This document shows positions 25,003 through 34,157 of a stretch of 64,000 nt of DNA, one piece after another. The stretch lies in the NCBI GenBank assembly GCA_964556425.1, contig CAZKWC010000008.1, positions 11,388 to 75,387 of the forward strand, written 5' to 3'. Source of the DNA: JALQUL01 sp964556425. Its GTDB lineage: Bacteria > Pseudomonadota > Gammaproteobacteria > Burkholderiales > Burkholderiaceae_C. Both the position numbers and the translations under genes were made by a program. The notes under the pieces are model-generated. The model saw only the letters and a list, made by a program, of their open reading frames with translations. It had not been told where the DNA came from and searched no databases. How positions within the stretch are numbered: the stretch's first letter is position 1; each line of letters begins with the position of its first letter.

Positions 25003-25968
25003 TCAACTTGCACAGTTAACTGAACCCATCTGAGCCACATAACTTGCTGTCATTAAATCAAGATGTGCGCCGCCTCCTGATTTAAAAAGGGTAATTTGTT
25101 GAGGCGAAGTTCGGCCTGGTTTTTGTTGGCTACACAGTTCGAATAAATCAGCCACTACTTGCTCGGCTTTAAAAACTCCGTTGGCAATAGGCTGGGTTAA
25201 ATCGCCAGCACAATCTATGGTAAACCAACGGCTATCGACATACACGCTTGACCTCTGTATGGCTTGGTCATCTACCTCACGCATTTGAGGGGTATAAGAG
25301 CCCACTAAATCTAAATGTTGTCCGGCTTGCAACCAAGCACCTTTAAGCAATGGTTCATAACTATTAGTAGCACAACAAATAATATCGGCCTGTTGTACTG
25401 CCGTTTGCAAATCTGCAATAGCTTCTATTTGCAAATTAGTGGCTAATTGTTGAACTAACTTTTGGGCCAATAAATCTGCTTTAGTGTGGGTTCTATTCCA
25501 AATTAAAATTCGCTTTAATTGGGGTCTAATCGCCAAATAGGCCTTAATTAAATAAGGGGCTAAGTGGCCTGCTCCCACCATTAAAAAAGTACTTGCGTCC
25601 TGCCTTGCTAAATAGTCAGCCCCCAATGCAGAGTCGGCGGCTGTTTTCCAATAAGTTAATTCAGTACCATCTAATAAAGCTTTTACCGAGCCATTTTGAC
25701 CACTCATTAACACGTATAAAGCTTGCACCGATGGAAGGTGTTGGTTGTCTGGAAAAACCGTAACTAACTTGGTTCCTATATCACCGCCTTTTTGCCAGGC
25801 TGGCCACACCAATAAATTGTTTTGTACTCCGTTTTGATTATTCTGCTGCAACAATGCCCGCTCTACCAATGGAGGGGCTTGGCAATGCGACTGCCGCAAA
25901 TGTTCAATAAGAGGCTTGAATGACAAAACCTCGGCCATTTGCTTTGCACTAAAAAAAAGTGGGCTCAT
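25003..25968 (-). CDS. Ornithine cyclodeaminase / mu-crystallin family protein
   Basis: A 321-residue NAD(P)-binding protein of the OCD/mu-crystallin family. Conserved parts are TKLVTVFPDN, LDGTELTYWKTAADSALGAD (substrate-binding region), FLMVGAGHLAPYLIKAYLAI (dinucleotide-binding loop) and DLVGSYTPQMREVDD. Members include ornithine cyclodeaminase, alanine dehydrogenase, and ketimine or pyrroline-2-carboxylate reductases; the Trp-Lys in TYWKTA where many have LRTA makes a classical ornithine substrate doubtful. It starts 12 nt after the flavin oxidoreductase stop, so the pair is cotranscribed, pointing to metabolism of a cyclic or N-substituted amino acid. Confidence 0.82.
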   Translation of the reverse strand: MSPLFFSAKQMAEVLSFKPLIEHLRQSHCQAPPLVERALLQQNNQNGVQNNLLVWPAWQKGGDIGTKLVTVFPDNQHLPSVQALYVLMSGQNGSVKALLDGTELTYWKTAADSALGADYLARQDASTFLMVGAGHLAPYLIKAYLAIRPQLKRILIWNRTHTKADLLAQKLVQQLATNLQIEAIADLQTAVQQADIICCATNSYEPLLKGAWLQAGQHLDLVGSYTPQMREVDDQAIQRSSVYVDSRWFTIDCAGDLTQPIANGVFKAEQVVADLFELCSQQKPGRTSPQQITLFKSGGGAHLDLMTASYVAQMGSVNCAS

Positions 25969-25980
25969 AAAAAACCTTTA

Positions 25981-27966
25981 TTAAAGTTGTCGTCCTAGTG
26001 CTCGGCCCTCATAAATTGCTTGTACGGCTAAACGAGCTGCACAGGCATCGCCAACCAAATGATGGCTCACACCCATTGTGTTTAGCTCTTGAGAAAGTGA
26101 GTCTTCAACTGCATTAGTCGTGGCTAAAACTAAAGAATCGGCCTCTATGATTTGTTCGCTTGCATCTAATAAATTGCGAACAAGCGCATGATCTTGGTGC
26201 CAAGATAAAACTGCCGCTTCTGTTAACCAGCTAACGCCTAATTTTTGAAGGCGCGCACGCAATGCTCCGTCGCCAGCTGTCCGTTGCAACCAATATCCAA
26301 CTAATGGCCAAGCCGTAATAATTTGTACACTATGACCTTTTTCTGCCATAGCCCAAGCAGTACCGGCACCTCGCCAATCTCCAGTGTCGTCAATTAACAC
26401 GACTTTTTTGCCAAGTTTGGCCCTAAGACCCATTACATCTTCCACCGACCAGACATTGGCAAATTCAACACCTGGCAATATAGCTTGACCAGGTAATTGC
26501 CTCTGAAAACCAGTACCAGAGGGCTGTGATCCTGTCGCCAAAACCAATTCATCGGCAGCAAAGTTTTTTAACTCATCGGCATCGACTGGGCTGTTCAATT
26601 GTAAATCTACGCCCAACTTTGCCAGCTGCCTTTCATACCAATCTAATAACTCAATGATTTGTGAACGTCTTGGCTGCAAACCAGCTAAACGCCATGCACC
26701 ACCAATTTGTGGTGCTGCCTCTAAAAGAGTGACTTGATGGCCTCGCTCTGCAGCCACACGAGCTGTTTCTAAACCTGCAGGGCCTGCACCCACCACTACA
26801 ATTTTTTTAGGCTTATTACTTGGCTCAAAACTATCGCCGCCCCATTCAAACTCTCTTCCAGCAGAGGGGTTGACTAGGCATGAAATCCAGTAGTCACGTG
26901 ACCGTCTACCCCAACACATTTGATTACATGAAATACAGCCACGCACATCTTCTGCGCGTCCTGATTTGGCTTTATTGGCTAAATGCGGATCGGCAATTTG
27001 ACCACGCACAATACTGATTAAATCGGCTTGGCCAGAAGCCACTGCATAGTCTGCATTTTCTGGAGTGCGAATATGACTTTCTGCTTGAACCAAAGCATGT
27101 TTGACCACTTGTTTAAGCGCTTGAGCCAGTGGTGCACCTAATTTATCGGCAAACTGAAAAGTCGGCATGAGTTCAGCAAAATTAAAATAACCGCCCGTTC
27201 CACAACTAATATAGTCAATTAATTGACGTTGATCTAACCAAGCCACAAGCTCGCATAAGGCATCTATTTTTAAAGCAACATCTACTCCGGTATCTACACT
27301 GGCGTTTAAACCAATAATAAAATCAGGCCCGACTAATGCTCTGCTGCGTTGAATAATTTCAACTGTAAAACGCATTCTATTTTCTAAACTACCACCCCAC
27401 TTGTCAGTCCGTCTATTACTCCATGGCAACCAAAACTGCTCTATTAAGCCGTTGTAAGCTCCAAATAATTCAACACCATCAAATCCTGATTTTTTTGCTC
27501 GTAATGCGGCACTTGCAAAACTATCAATAATAATTTCAATTTCAGCATCAGTCATCGCATGACTGCCGTCCGAATCATGATACGAGGGCAATCCAGAGGG
27601 TGACCAATTGGCCTGATAAGAGTTATCAAAATCGCCATGTTGCCCGACATGATAGAGCTGTTGAATCATGACGACTCCGTGTGCTTGGCAGGCTTGGGTT
27701 ATTGTGCGCAAGGGCTCAATAATGGCATCATCTTGTACTCGCATATTGCCACGAGTAAGTACTGCTGTTGCATGAACTGGCACAGGCTCCACTACTATCA
27801 TGGCAGCCCCACCTTTGGCTCGCTCTAGGTAATAGGCCGCATGGCGAGCACCAGGCAATCCTTGTTCGGCCATATTGGCAGTATGTGCACCAAACACCAC
27901 TCTGTTTTTAAGTGTTTTATGACGCAGTTGAATAGGATTAAAAAGATGGGAGAAATGGCCGCTCAT
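25981..27966 (-). CDS. NADH:flavin oxidoreductase, TMADH/2,4-dienoyl-CoA reductase type (FMN, 4Fe-4S, FAD)
   Basis: A 661-residue multidomain flavoenzyme. An old-yellow-enzyme TIM barrel (about 1-345; NRVVFGAHTANMAEQGLPG, RAKKSGFDGVELFGAYNGLI, WGGSLENRMRF) binds FMN. The cluster CISCNQMC plus a Cys 11 residues later (C-x2-C-x3-C-x11-C) binds 4Fe-4S. A dinucleotide domain follows with KIVVVGAGPAGLETARVAAE. The layout is shared by trimethylamine dehydrogenase, N-demethylating enzymes and FadH. Start: the ATG at 27966 has AAAGGGTTTTCAA upstream; the longer frame to 28017 is rejected. Its partner is an ornithine cyclodeaminase homologue, which favours an N-methylated or cyclic amino acid substrate, but this is inference. 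Confidence 0.85.
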   Translation of the reverse strand: MSGHFSHLFNPIQLRHKTLKNRVVFGAHTANMAEQGLPGARHAAYYLERAKGGAAMIVVEPVPVHATAVLTRGNMRVQDDAIIEPLRTITQACQAHGVVMIQQLYHVGQHGDFDNSYQANWSPSGLPSYHDSDGSHAMTDAEIEIIIDSFASAALRAKKSGFDGVELFGAYNGLIEQFWLPWSNRRTDKWGGSLENRMRFTVEIIQRSRALVGPDFIIGLNASVDTGVDVALKIDALCELVAWLDQRQLIDYISCGTGGYFNFAELMPTFQFADKLGAPLAQALKQVVKHALVQAESHIRTPENADYAVASGQADLISIVRGQIADPHLANKAKSGRAEDVRGCISCNQMCWGRRSRDYWISCLVNPSAGREFEWGGDSFEPSNKPKKIVVVGAGPAGLETARVAAERGHQVTLLEAAPQIGGAWRLAGLQPRRSQIIELLDWYERQLAKLGVDLQLNSPVDADELKNFAADELVLATGSQPSGTGFQRQLPGQAILPGVEFANVWSVEDVMGLRAKLGKKVVLIDDTGDWRGAGTAWAMAEKGHSVQIITAWPLVGYWLQRTAGDGALRARLQKLGVSWLTEAAVLSWHQDHALVRNLLDASEQIIEADSLVLATTNAVEDSLSQELNTMGVSHHLVGDACAARLAVQAIYEGRALGRQL

Positions 27967-28007
27967 TTGAAAACCCTTTAACAAATTTACACTGAAAAAA
28001 AATACTA

Positions 28008-28046
28008 ACTTGATCAAGTATTAAAAAATCGTAAAAAGCGACTCAA
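28008..28046 (-). promoter_or_regulatory. Promoter and operator of the flavin oxidoreductase-OCD operon
   Basis: On the minus strand TTGAGT (28046-28041), a 17-nt spacer and TAATAC (28023-28018) form a plausible sigma-70 promoter. The perfect 12-bp palindrome ACTTGATCAAGT (28008-28019) overlaps the end of the -10 and the expected start site, 41 bp before the ATG, a typical repressor position. Confidence 0.5.
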
Positions 28047-28210
28047 ACAAAATTAATTACGACAAAATTTTGACAAGTATATTTTTAAATAATAAGGGGT
28101 ATTAATTGAGTTTATGCATAGCTCAAAAAATAAGCATTTGATACTCAAAAAGCCATCCATTATTTTTTCCCTTTTGTTTTATAAAGTGACGATAAAAAGC
28201 GTCAAGCAAT

Positions 28211-28237
28211 AAAAAAACCAGCACCATTGGCGCTGGT
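28211..28237 (-). terminator. Terminator after the ABC binding-protein gene
   Basis: The stem AAACCAGC / GCTGGTTT around a 7-nt loop is followed on the minus strand by a run of seven T residues. It separates the large CoA/ABC cluster from the oxidoreductase-OCD pair. Confidence 0.85.
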
Positions 28238-28281
28238 TTTTAAAAGATGATGCTATTGTAAAAATAAGCCTCAAATGCTTA

Positions 28282-29625
28282 TTAACTTGGCCTCTTCATC
28301 ACACAACTACTAGGCATCTGCGCCTGGCTTGGATTTAATTTATACAAGACCTTAAAGCCATATCCAGAGCCTTCTACATCGTATTTAACGCCTGGTGTTC
28401 CTGCATTTTCCATTACACCTACCATTAAAGGCTGTTGCAGCTGATGATCTTGGGCACGCATAGAAGCAGCTTGGCCAGCATATTGCAATTGCACTTTTTC
28501 TAGATTAAAAGCCAATTGCTTGGCATTAATGCCATTACTACCGTTTAACCAAACACTTTGTGGGCCTTTTAAGCCTTGTTCTAAAGCCTTTATTAACAAA
28601 TGCATACGCACATGTACATAGTCGTCTTGTGGCTTGCTGTAACGCTGTTTAAATTCGGCATAAAACGCATCACTGCTTTGTTGATCTGCTTTGTTGGCCG
28701 CAGTTAAACCTGGCATTACTGTCCAGTTAGGTAACCAGTCAGCTACTGCTATCACCTTGCCCACACCTGCCTGACCAATCGCATTGGGCGCGCCCAGTGC
28801 ATTACCATAAAAGGTGTAAAACTTACCCGTATAACCCGCCTCTTTAGCCGCTTTTACCAACAACGTTAAATCATTTCCCCAGTTACCCGTCATGACTGCT
28901 TGGGCTTGAGCACTCATGATTTTGGCAACATATGGAGAAAAGTCTTTGACCTTGCCAATTGGGTGAAGTTCTTCGCCCACAATTTTAATGTCGGGGCGTT
29001 GGCTTTGAATTTGGCTTTTGGCTTCTTTTAAAACTGCTTGTCCAAAACTGTAATCTTGGCCAATTAAATAGACATTTTTAACGCTGCTGTCTTGTTTTAA
29101 AACATGCATTAAAGCGGTCATGCGCATATCAGCATGGGCATCAAATCTAAAATGCCAAAAGCTGCATTTTTCGTTGGTTAAGATAGGGTCAACTGCAGAA
29201 TAATTTAAAAACACTACTTGCTTTTGTGGTTCACGCTCATTGTTTTTGCCTATTGCATCGCTTAAGGCCAATGCCACTGCCGATGAGTTACCTTGCAAGA
29301 CAATTTGTGCACCGTCATCTATGGCTAAGCGCAATGCATTTAAAGACTCATCGACTTGCCCTTTATTATCGTAACGTTGTAGTTGCAATAATTTTTTACC
29401 AGTTGGTGTGGTAATTCCGCCCTCTTGATTTACCTTATCAACCGCCATTTGAATATTACGGATGACTGCATCGCCGGTGTTGGCTAGAGGGCCACTAAAG
29501 GTTTCAATTAAAGCCAATTTAATGGTGACAGAATTGTTTTGAGCCCAAGCCGATTGGCCACCGGCTACAGCAAACAATACCACTAAACTACTGGCCGTTT
29601 TTTTTAATAATTGCAAAATATTCAC
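28282..29625 (-). CDS. Branched-chain-amino-acid-type ABC transporter substrate-binding protein
   Basis: A 447-residue periplasmic binding protein (LivJ/Peripla_BP_6 type). The signal peptide ends near residue 28 (AGGQSAWAQ). The mature part starts VTIKLALIETFSGPLANTGD, the usual opening of this class, with QRYDNKGQ, VLQGNSSAVALALSDAI and VYLIGQDYSFGQAVLKEAKS in the two lobes. It belongs with the livH/M/G/F-like genes upstream, although three CoA-enzyme genes lie between. The ligand could be an amino acid, amide, urea-like compound or carboxylate. The terminator just downstream ends the transcript. Confidence 0.88.
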   Translation of the reverse strand: MNILQLLKKTASSLVVLFAVAGGQSAWAQNNSVTIKLALIETFSGPLANTGDAVIRNIQMAVDKVNQEGGITTPTGKKLLQLQRYDNKGQVDESLNALRLAIDDGAQIVLQGNSSAVALALSDAIGKNNEREPQKQVVFLNYSAVDPILTNEKCSFWHFRFDAHADMRMTALMHVLKQDSSVKNVYLIGQDYSFGQAVLKEAKSQIQSQRPDIKIVGEELHPIGKVKDFSPYVAKIMSAQAQAVMTGNWGNDLTLLVKAAKEAGYTGKFYTFYGNALGAPNAIGQAGVGKVIAVADWLPNWTVMPGLTAANKADQQSSDAFYAEFKQRYSKPQDDYVHVRMHLLIKALEQGLKGPQSVWLNGSNGINAKQLAFNLEKVQLQYAGQAASMRAQDHQLQQPLMVGVMENAGTPGVKYDVEGSGYGFKVLYKLNPSQAQMPSSCVMKRPS

Positions 29626-29726
29626 GCAATTGTCCTCAAAGTTAAAAACCCCTGAAGTTTAGCCTAAATGAGAGCCCTCAAAAACACGTAAAAATAGTGT
29701 TACAACTGCGTTTTTTCAGTAGTGAA

Positions 29727-30581
29727 TTACGTAGAGGCAGTGGCTAATTGGCTGTTTCGCCAAGCCAAAGCCGCCTGCATGCCTTGTGTTTTGCGTAAAT
29801 GCTCAAACTCTGCATTTTCAGGGCGGGTATTGGCCTCAATTAAAGTGGCTGTATCAATAGCGGCTAATAAGGCCTCGCGCATGCCACTCATATCATAGCT
29901 TCGATTAATCGCTTTTTTGGTCATTTGCACCGACACCGCAGAGTAAGCCGCAAGTTGTGTCGCAAGTTCTAGAGCACGCTCAAAATAGCTTGAGTTGTGG
30001 CAAACTTGGTTTATTAAACCCAACTCATAAGCTCGTTGCGCTGTAATTCTGTCATCGCCACATAACAACATTTCTTTGGCAAATTTTGCACCAATTAACC
30101 AAGGCACAATCATGGCTGCTATGCTAGAGCCAAATTTCATTTCCGGCTCGCCCATAAGCGTATTTTCATCTGCAATTGTAAAGTCACAAGCCACTGCTAA
30201 CTCTAAGCCACCACCTATACAAAAGCCATGAATAGCAGCTATTGTGGGTTTGGGGCAATCCCAAAATTGCATGACAAAATCAAAATCTTCCCTTAAGACC
30301 TGACCCCATTCTTGGGCACTGCTAATACCTTGTTCGGCTAATTCTTTCAGATCAAAACCTGCACTAAAAGAGGGTCCATTGGCACATAAAACAATGGCGC
30401 CTATAGCATCGTTTTTTGCAAATTGGCTTAATGCTGCTGTCACCTCTTGCATCATTACACCGTTTATTGCATTACGTTTTTTAGGCCGATTTAAGCGAAT
30501 CACACCCACCTTACCCACTTGTTCGGTTTCTATAACTGAAAAAACAGTGGCCGAGCTTGTTGCTGCAACAATTGCATTCAT
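29727..30581 (-). CDS. Enoyl-CoA hydratase/isomerase family protein
   Basis: A 284-residue crotonase. The first oxyanion-hole loop is PSFSAGFDLKELAE (about 76-89) and the second FCIGGGLELAVACDF (about 119-133). GEPEMKFGSS carries an acidic residue at a usual catalytic position and LINQVC follows in the family place. The ATG at 30581 has AAAGGAT upstream, so the 12-codon extension to 30617 is rejected. It lies between an ADP-forming acyl-CoA synthetase and the transporter binding protein, and probably hydrates or isomerises the imported, CoA-activated compound. AcuH- or DmdD-like activities are possible. Confidence 0.88.
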   Translation of the reverse strand: MNAIVAATSSATVFSVIETEQVGKVGVIRLNRPKKRNAINGVMMQEVTAALSQFAKNDAIGAIVLCANGPSFSAGFDLKELAEQGISSAQEWGQVLREDFDFVMQFWDCPKPTIAAIHGFCIGGGLELAVACDFTIADENTLMGEPEMKFGSSIAAMIVPWLIGAKFAKEMLLCGDDRITAQRAYELGLINQVCHNSSYFERALELATQLAAYSAVSVQMTKKAINRSYDMSGMREALLAAIDTATLIEANTRPENAEFEHLRKTQGMQAALAWRNSQLATAST

Positions 30582-30679
30582 AAAATATATCCTTTTATTC
30601 GTTTGAGTTTTTTTCAAGTACTTTTAACTAGCACTCCATCTAAAGCGCCTTAGTACTTATTAGTTAACATAAGCCCGCT

Positions 30680-32833
30680 TTAAGCAGGAATCATTAAGAA
30701 ATCTACTGCTGCCATTTTTTGACCAGAGACCAATAAAGGATTAATTTCTACCTCTTGAATGTGGTGCTGCAAACTCATACACATGGTCATAAAAGACTTG
30801 ATGATGGATACTAATTGAGCTAGGTCAGCAGGGGCTTTACCCCTAGCACCTTGCAGTAATGCAGCGCCCTTTAAACTTAGCAATGCTTGATGAATCGTGG
30901 CGCTATCATCAGTTGGTAATAACAAAGCAAGGTCTTTCATAATTTCTACAAAAATGCCGCCTAAGCCGACTGTAAAAATAGGCCCAAAAATAATATCTTT
31001 TTTCATACCTAAAATAATTTCTGTGCCTTGTAATTGGCTTTGAATTAATATATTGCCAGGAAGCTTTTTTTGCAACTCTTGCCACGCTGCAGCCAATTGC
31101 TCGTCATTGGCAATATTTAAAATCACACCACCCATATCAGATTTATGAGCTACATCTGCCGCATCAATTTTTGCCACCAATGGGTAGCCCACTTGGCTCG
31201 CAAATGTCAGTGCTTGGCGCCAGTCCGAAGTACTCAAACTGCTGGCAATTGGAATAGAAAATTCTTTCAGTAGTTCAAAACTTTGTAGTGTTTGTTTGGC
31301 CTGTGCCGTATCATGTAAAACATCTTGCCAATATTGAATACTAGCTTTGTTTGGTAAAGCAGTCGCACTGCAGTTTTCTATTGCTTTATTTGGGTTTTGA
31401 TGAAGCCTATTTTGTTGCTCTATAAATTGCCCATAGTGCGAAAGTGCCAATAATGCATTGGGTGTGCCCATTAAAACTGGTAGTCCCATGTCTCTAAAAC
31501 GATTACATTCTATGGGTGACATAGTGGCACTTACATTGCCCATTAACACTACTGGTTTATTGGTACTTTGCCATGTTTTTTCAAGCGCTCTACAGCAGTC
31601 ATACATAAAGTCTTGACCCTCTGCCATATTGGTGGCCATTACCACCGTACCGACCATTGGGTCTTGTGCCATGGTAATTAAGGTGTCTGCCATCACATCC
31701 TGACCATCACCCCAATAATCTAATGGGTTAATTGCTTCAACTCCAGGGCTTAGCAATGCTTCTAAATTTTGCAGTGTTGTAGCACCTAATTGTGCAAATT
31801 GAATTTGAGTTTTTTCGGCTAAATCAACAATTAATTGACGCTCGCCACCAGAATCACAACCTAATGCAATAGCACTGTTATGTGGCCTGCGTTCGGCGGC
31901 TAATAATTCAGCGGTGTCCATTAACTCATCTAAGCTATGCACTGCTATAACGCCATGGCGCTTAAAAATTAAATCAAAAACATCGGCACTGCCCGACAAA
32001 GCACCACTATGTGATTGAGCAAAATATTGTCCTTTTTCGCTACGACCTAATTTAAGTGCAAGCACTGCAATACCAGCCGCTCTTGCTTTATCTAGGGCCG
32101 CTAAAAATAATTCGGGCTGACGAACTGTTTCAAGTACAAGGGCAATTACACGGGTACTTGTTTGGCTGATTAAATAATCCATGTATTGAGCCACACCTGT
32201 AGCCAACTCTTGGCCTGCCGAAATAGCCGTATTAAAACGCATATGACGCAGATTACCCACAATGCCCGACCAGGTAGAACCACTATGAGAAATGAGTCCA
32301 ATATGACCTGACTTTTCTAGGCCAGAAAAAGGAAAACCAGTCATCTGCAATTGCGCTTCTACATTCACAAAACCCATGCAGTTAGCTCCACAAATTTGCA
32401 TTTGATACTCTTTGGCAATATCAGCAATGGTTTGTGTATGTTCGCTACCAGTTTGATTGGTGCCGTAGGCACGGCCAAACATCACGGCAGAACCTGCACC
32501 GGCCATTCCAGCTAACTCTAGGTTTTTGGCTAAGGCTGTGTCTGCAATTGCCATTGCGACACAATCTGGCGCTTGTGGAAGAGCAGCCAAACTCGGATAA
32601 GCTTTTATGCCATTTATTTCAGGATATTTTGGATTAATTAAATATACCTCTCCTTGGTAACCCAAGGATTGCACTGAGCGGTGCAGCATATTACCAAAGC
32701 TGCCTAATTTAGGACTAGCCCCTACAATAGCTATCGACTGTGGTTGTAATAAACAATCTAAGCTGTGAGGCGCTTTTTTATTACCGTTATTTATATTTTG
32801 GGAAAGTATAGGCGTAGCAATATCTTGAGTCAT
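30680..32833 (-). CDS. ADP-forming acyl-CoA synthetase (fused alpha/beta, acetate-CoA ligase family)
   Basis: A 717-residue fusion: CoA-binding domain (about 25-125; SIAIVGASPKLGSFGNML), succinyl-CoA-ligase-like domains (ISHSGSTWSGIVGNL; AQSHSGALSGS with the likely phosphohistidine), then a C-terminal ATP-grasp domain (about 500-715; YPLVAKIDAADVAHKSDMGG, GGIFVEIMKD, EVEINPLLV). It reversibly forms an acyl-CoA from acid, CoA and ATP with ADP release. GAGGAGACAAAA before the ATG is a strong ribosome-binding site. The acid cannot be identified. The cluster also has an AMP-forming ligase, so two activation reactions are available. Confidence 0.88.
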   Translation of the reverse strand: MTQDIATPILSQNINNGNKKAPHSLDCLLQPQSIAIVGASPKLGSFGNMLHRSVQSLGYQGEVYLINPKYPEINGIKAYPSLAALPQAPDCVAMAIADTALAKNLELAGMAGAGSAVMFGRAYGTNQTGSEHTQTIADIAKEYQMQICGANCMGFVNVEAQLQMTGFPFSGLEKSGHIGLISHSGSTWSGIVGNLRHMRFNTAISAGQELATGVAQYMDYLISQTSTRVIALVLETVRQPELFLAALDKARAAGIAVLALKLGRSEKGQYFAQSHSGALSGSADVFDLIFKRHGVIAVHSLDELMDTAELLAAERRPHNSAIALGCDSGGERQLIVDLAEKTQIQFAQLGATTLQNLEALLSPGVEAINPLDYWGDGQDVMADTLITMAQDPMVGTVVMATNMAEGQDFMYDCCRALEKTWQSTNKPVVLMGNVSATMSPIECNRFRDMGLPVLMGTPNALLALSHYGQFIEQQNRLHQNPNKAIENCSATALPNKASIQYWQDVLHDTAQAKQTLQSFELLKEFSIPIASSLSTSDWRQALTFASQVGYPLVAKIDAADVAHKSDMGGVILNIANDEQLAAAWQELQKKLPGNILIQSQLQGTEIILGMKKDIIFGPIFTVGLGGIFVEIMKDLALLLPTDDSATIHQALLSLKGAALLQGARGKAPADLAQLVSIIKSFMTMCMSLQHHIQEVEINPLLVSGQKMAAVDFLMIPA

Positions 32834-32870
32834 TTTTGTCTCCTCAAATTTTTATTTTTGTGAAAAAAGT

Positions 32871-33860
32871 TTAGGCTTTTAAATCGACAACGATTCTGCC
32901 GTGAGCCTGACCAGCCATCATTTCAGTGGCAAGTTGGGCGAGATCTTTTAAACCCACTACTCGTTGAACTTGTGCATACGCCGCACTAGGGCAGTCGCTT
33001 AACAAACGTTGCCATGCCTCTGAGCGTTTTTCGCTTGGGCACATTACCGAATCAATACCTTGCAATCTCACTCCACGCAAAATAAATGGTAATACAGTGG
33101 TATCTAGGGCGGTGCTGGCCGCTAAACCAGAGGCAGCCACCACACCTAAATAATTCATTTCAGATAAAATTTGTGCCAAGATAGGACCACCGGCTACATC
33201 CACAGCAGCGACCCAACGCTGACCTGCTAAAGGGCTTGGTTTAGTTTTCCATTCATCAAGGCCTAACACTTCTGTAGCACCTAATTGCAATAGGTATTCT
33301 TGGTTTTTTTCGGGTCGGCTACTTAAGGCACTTACTTCGTATCCTAATTGTGCCAATAAGGCCACTGCCATACTACCTACTCCGCCACTTGCACCCGATA
33401 CAATTACTTTACCACTGTAAATGCCAGCCTCCTCTATTGCCATTACTGACAACATAGCGGTTAAGCCAGCGGTGCCTATAGTCATCGCTTGTTGAGCGGT
33501 CATACCTTCGGGCAGGGCCGTTAACCATTGTGCTTTTACTTTTTGAACTTGGCTATAACCACCCCAATAACGCTCGCCAACACCCCATCCGGTTAAAATA
33601 ACCAAGTCGCCTTTTTGCCATTGACCCGTACTACACTCCAATACCGTTCCGACCAAATCAATTCCTGCCACCATTGGAAACTGACGCACAATTTTGCCAG
33701 TGCCAGTTAAGGCCATTGCGTCTTTGTAATTGAGGCTTGAATAAGCCACTTCTACCAAAGTATCATGTTCTGGTAAATCCGTTAAACTTAATTCTTGAAC
33801 GGCTGATTGAGTAATACCATCTTGCTGTGACAGCACCAATGCTTGAAATTTTGAAGTCAT
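32871..33860 (-). CDS. acuI: Acryloyl-CoA reductase (AcuI/YhdH-type medium-chain reductase)
   Basis: A 329-residue MDR-superfamily oxidoreductase without structural zinc ligands. The YhdH/AcuI signature is clear: SSLNYKDAMALTGTGKI near 45-60, PMVAGIDLVGTV, GWGVGERYWGGYSQ and the NADPH-binding VSGASGGVGSMAVALL. AcuI reduces acryloyl-CoA to propionyl-CoA. The ATG at 33860 fits the family; the frame extends to 33974 but that part would be an unrelated hydrophobic leader. A neighbouring crotonase and two CoA ligases make a route through an acryloyl-CoA-like intermediate plausible. The symbol is by family resemblance. Confidence 0.82.
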   Translation of the reverse strand: MTSKFQALVLSQQDGITQSAVQELSLTDLPEHDTLVEVAYSSLNYKDAMALTGTGKIVRQFPMVAGIDLVGTVLECSTGQWQKGDLVILTGWGVGERYWGGYSQVQKVKAQWLTALPEGMTAQQAMTIGTAGLTAMLSVMAIEEAGIYSGKVIVSGASGGVGSMAVALLAQLGYEVSALSSRPEKNQEYLLQLGATEVLGLDEWKTKPSPLAGQRWVAAVDVAGGPILAQILSEMNYLGVVAASGLAASTALDTTVLPFILRGVRLQGIDSVMCPSEKRSEAWQRLLSDCPSAAYAQVQRVVGLKDLAQLATEMMAGQAHGRIVVDLKA

Positions 33861-34031
33861 GATAAAAAATTGTAAAAAATAAAAAATGGCTGAAAATGAA
33901 AGTATGCACCAATAAAGCAAGCCTTGAATAGATTCCCAAAATAGCCTTTTAAAAAAGGATAATGCGGCTTGCAATCAACAGTGGGCTTGTATTGAATTTT
34001 GTGGCGATTGGGCAATAAATACAAACAAATA

Positions 34032-34055
34032 AAAACTAATTTATAAATTAGTTTT
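34032..34055 (-). promoter_or_regulatory. 24-bp AT-rich perfect palindrome between livF-like and acuI-like genes
   Basis: Arms AAAACTAATTTA and TAAATTAGTTTT are exactly complementary with no loop. On the minus strand the right arm runs into more T residues. It could be a weak terminator after the ABC genes or an operator for acuI; it lies in a 297-bp gap in an otherwise compact cluster. Confidence 0.45.
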
Positions 34056-34157
34056 GCTAATGTTTTAATTACTTAAACTTATGGAAATAGATAAGTCTGA
34101 CTAATACCTTACCAAGAAAGATATTGCACTTGAGCAATTAAATGGTGGCTTCAAGAC

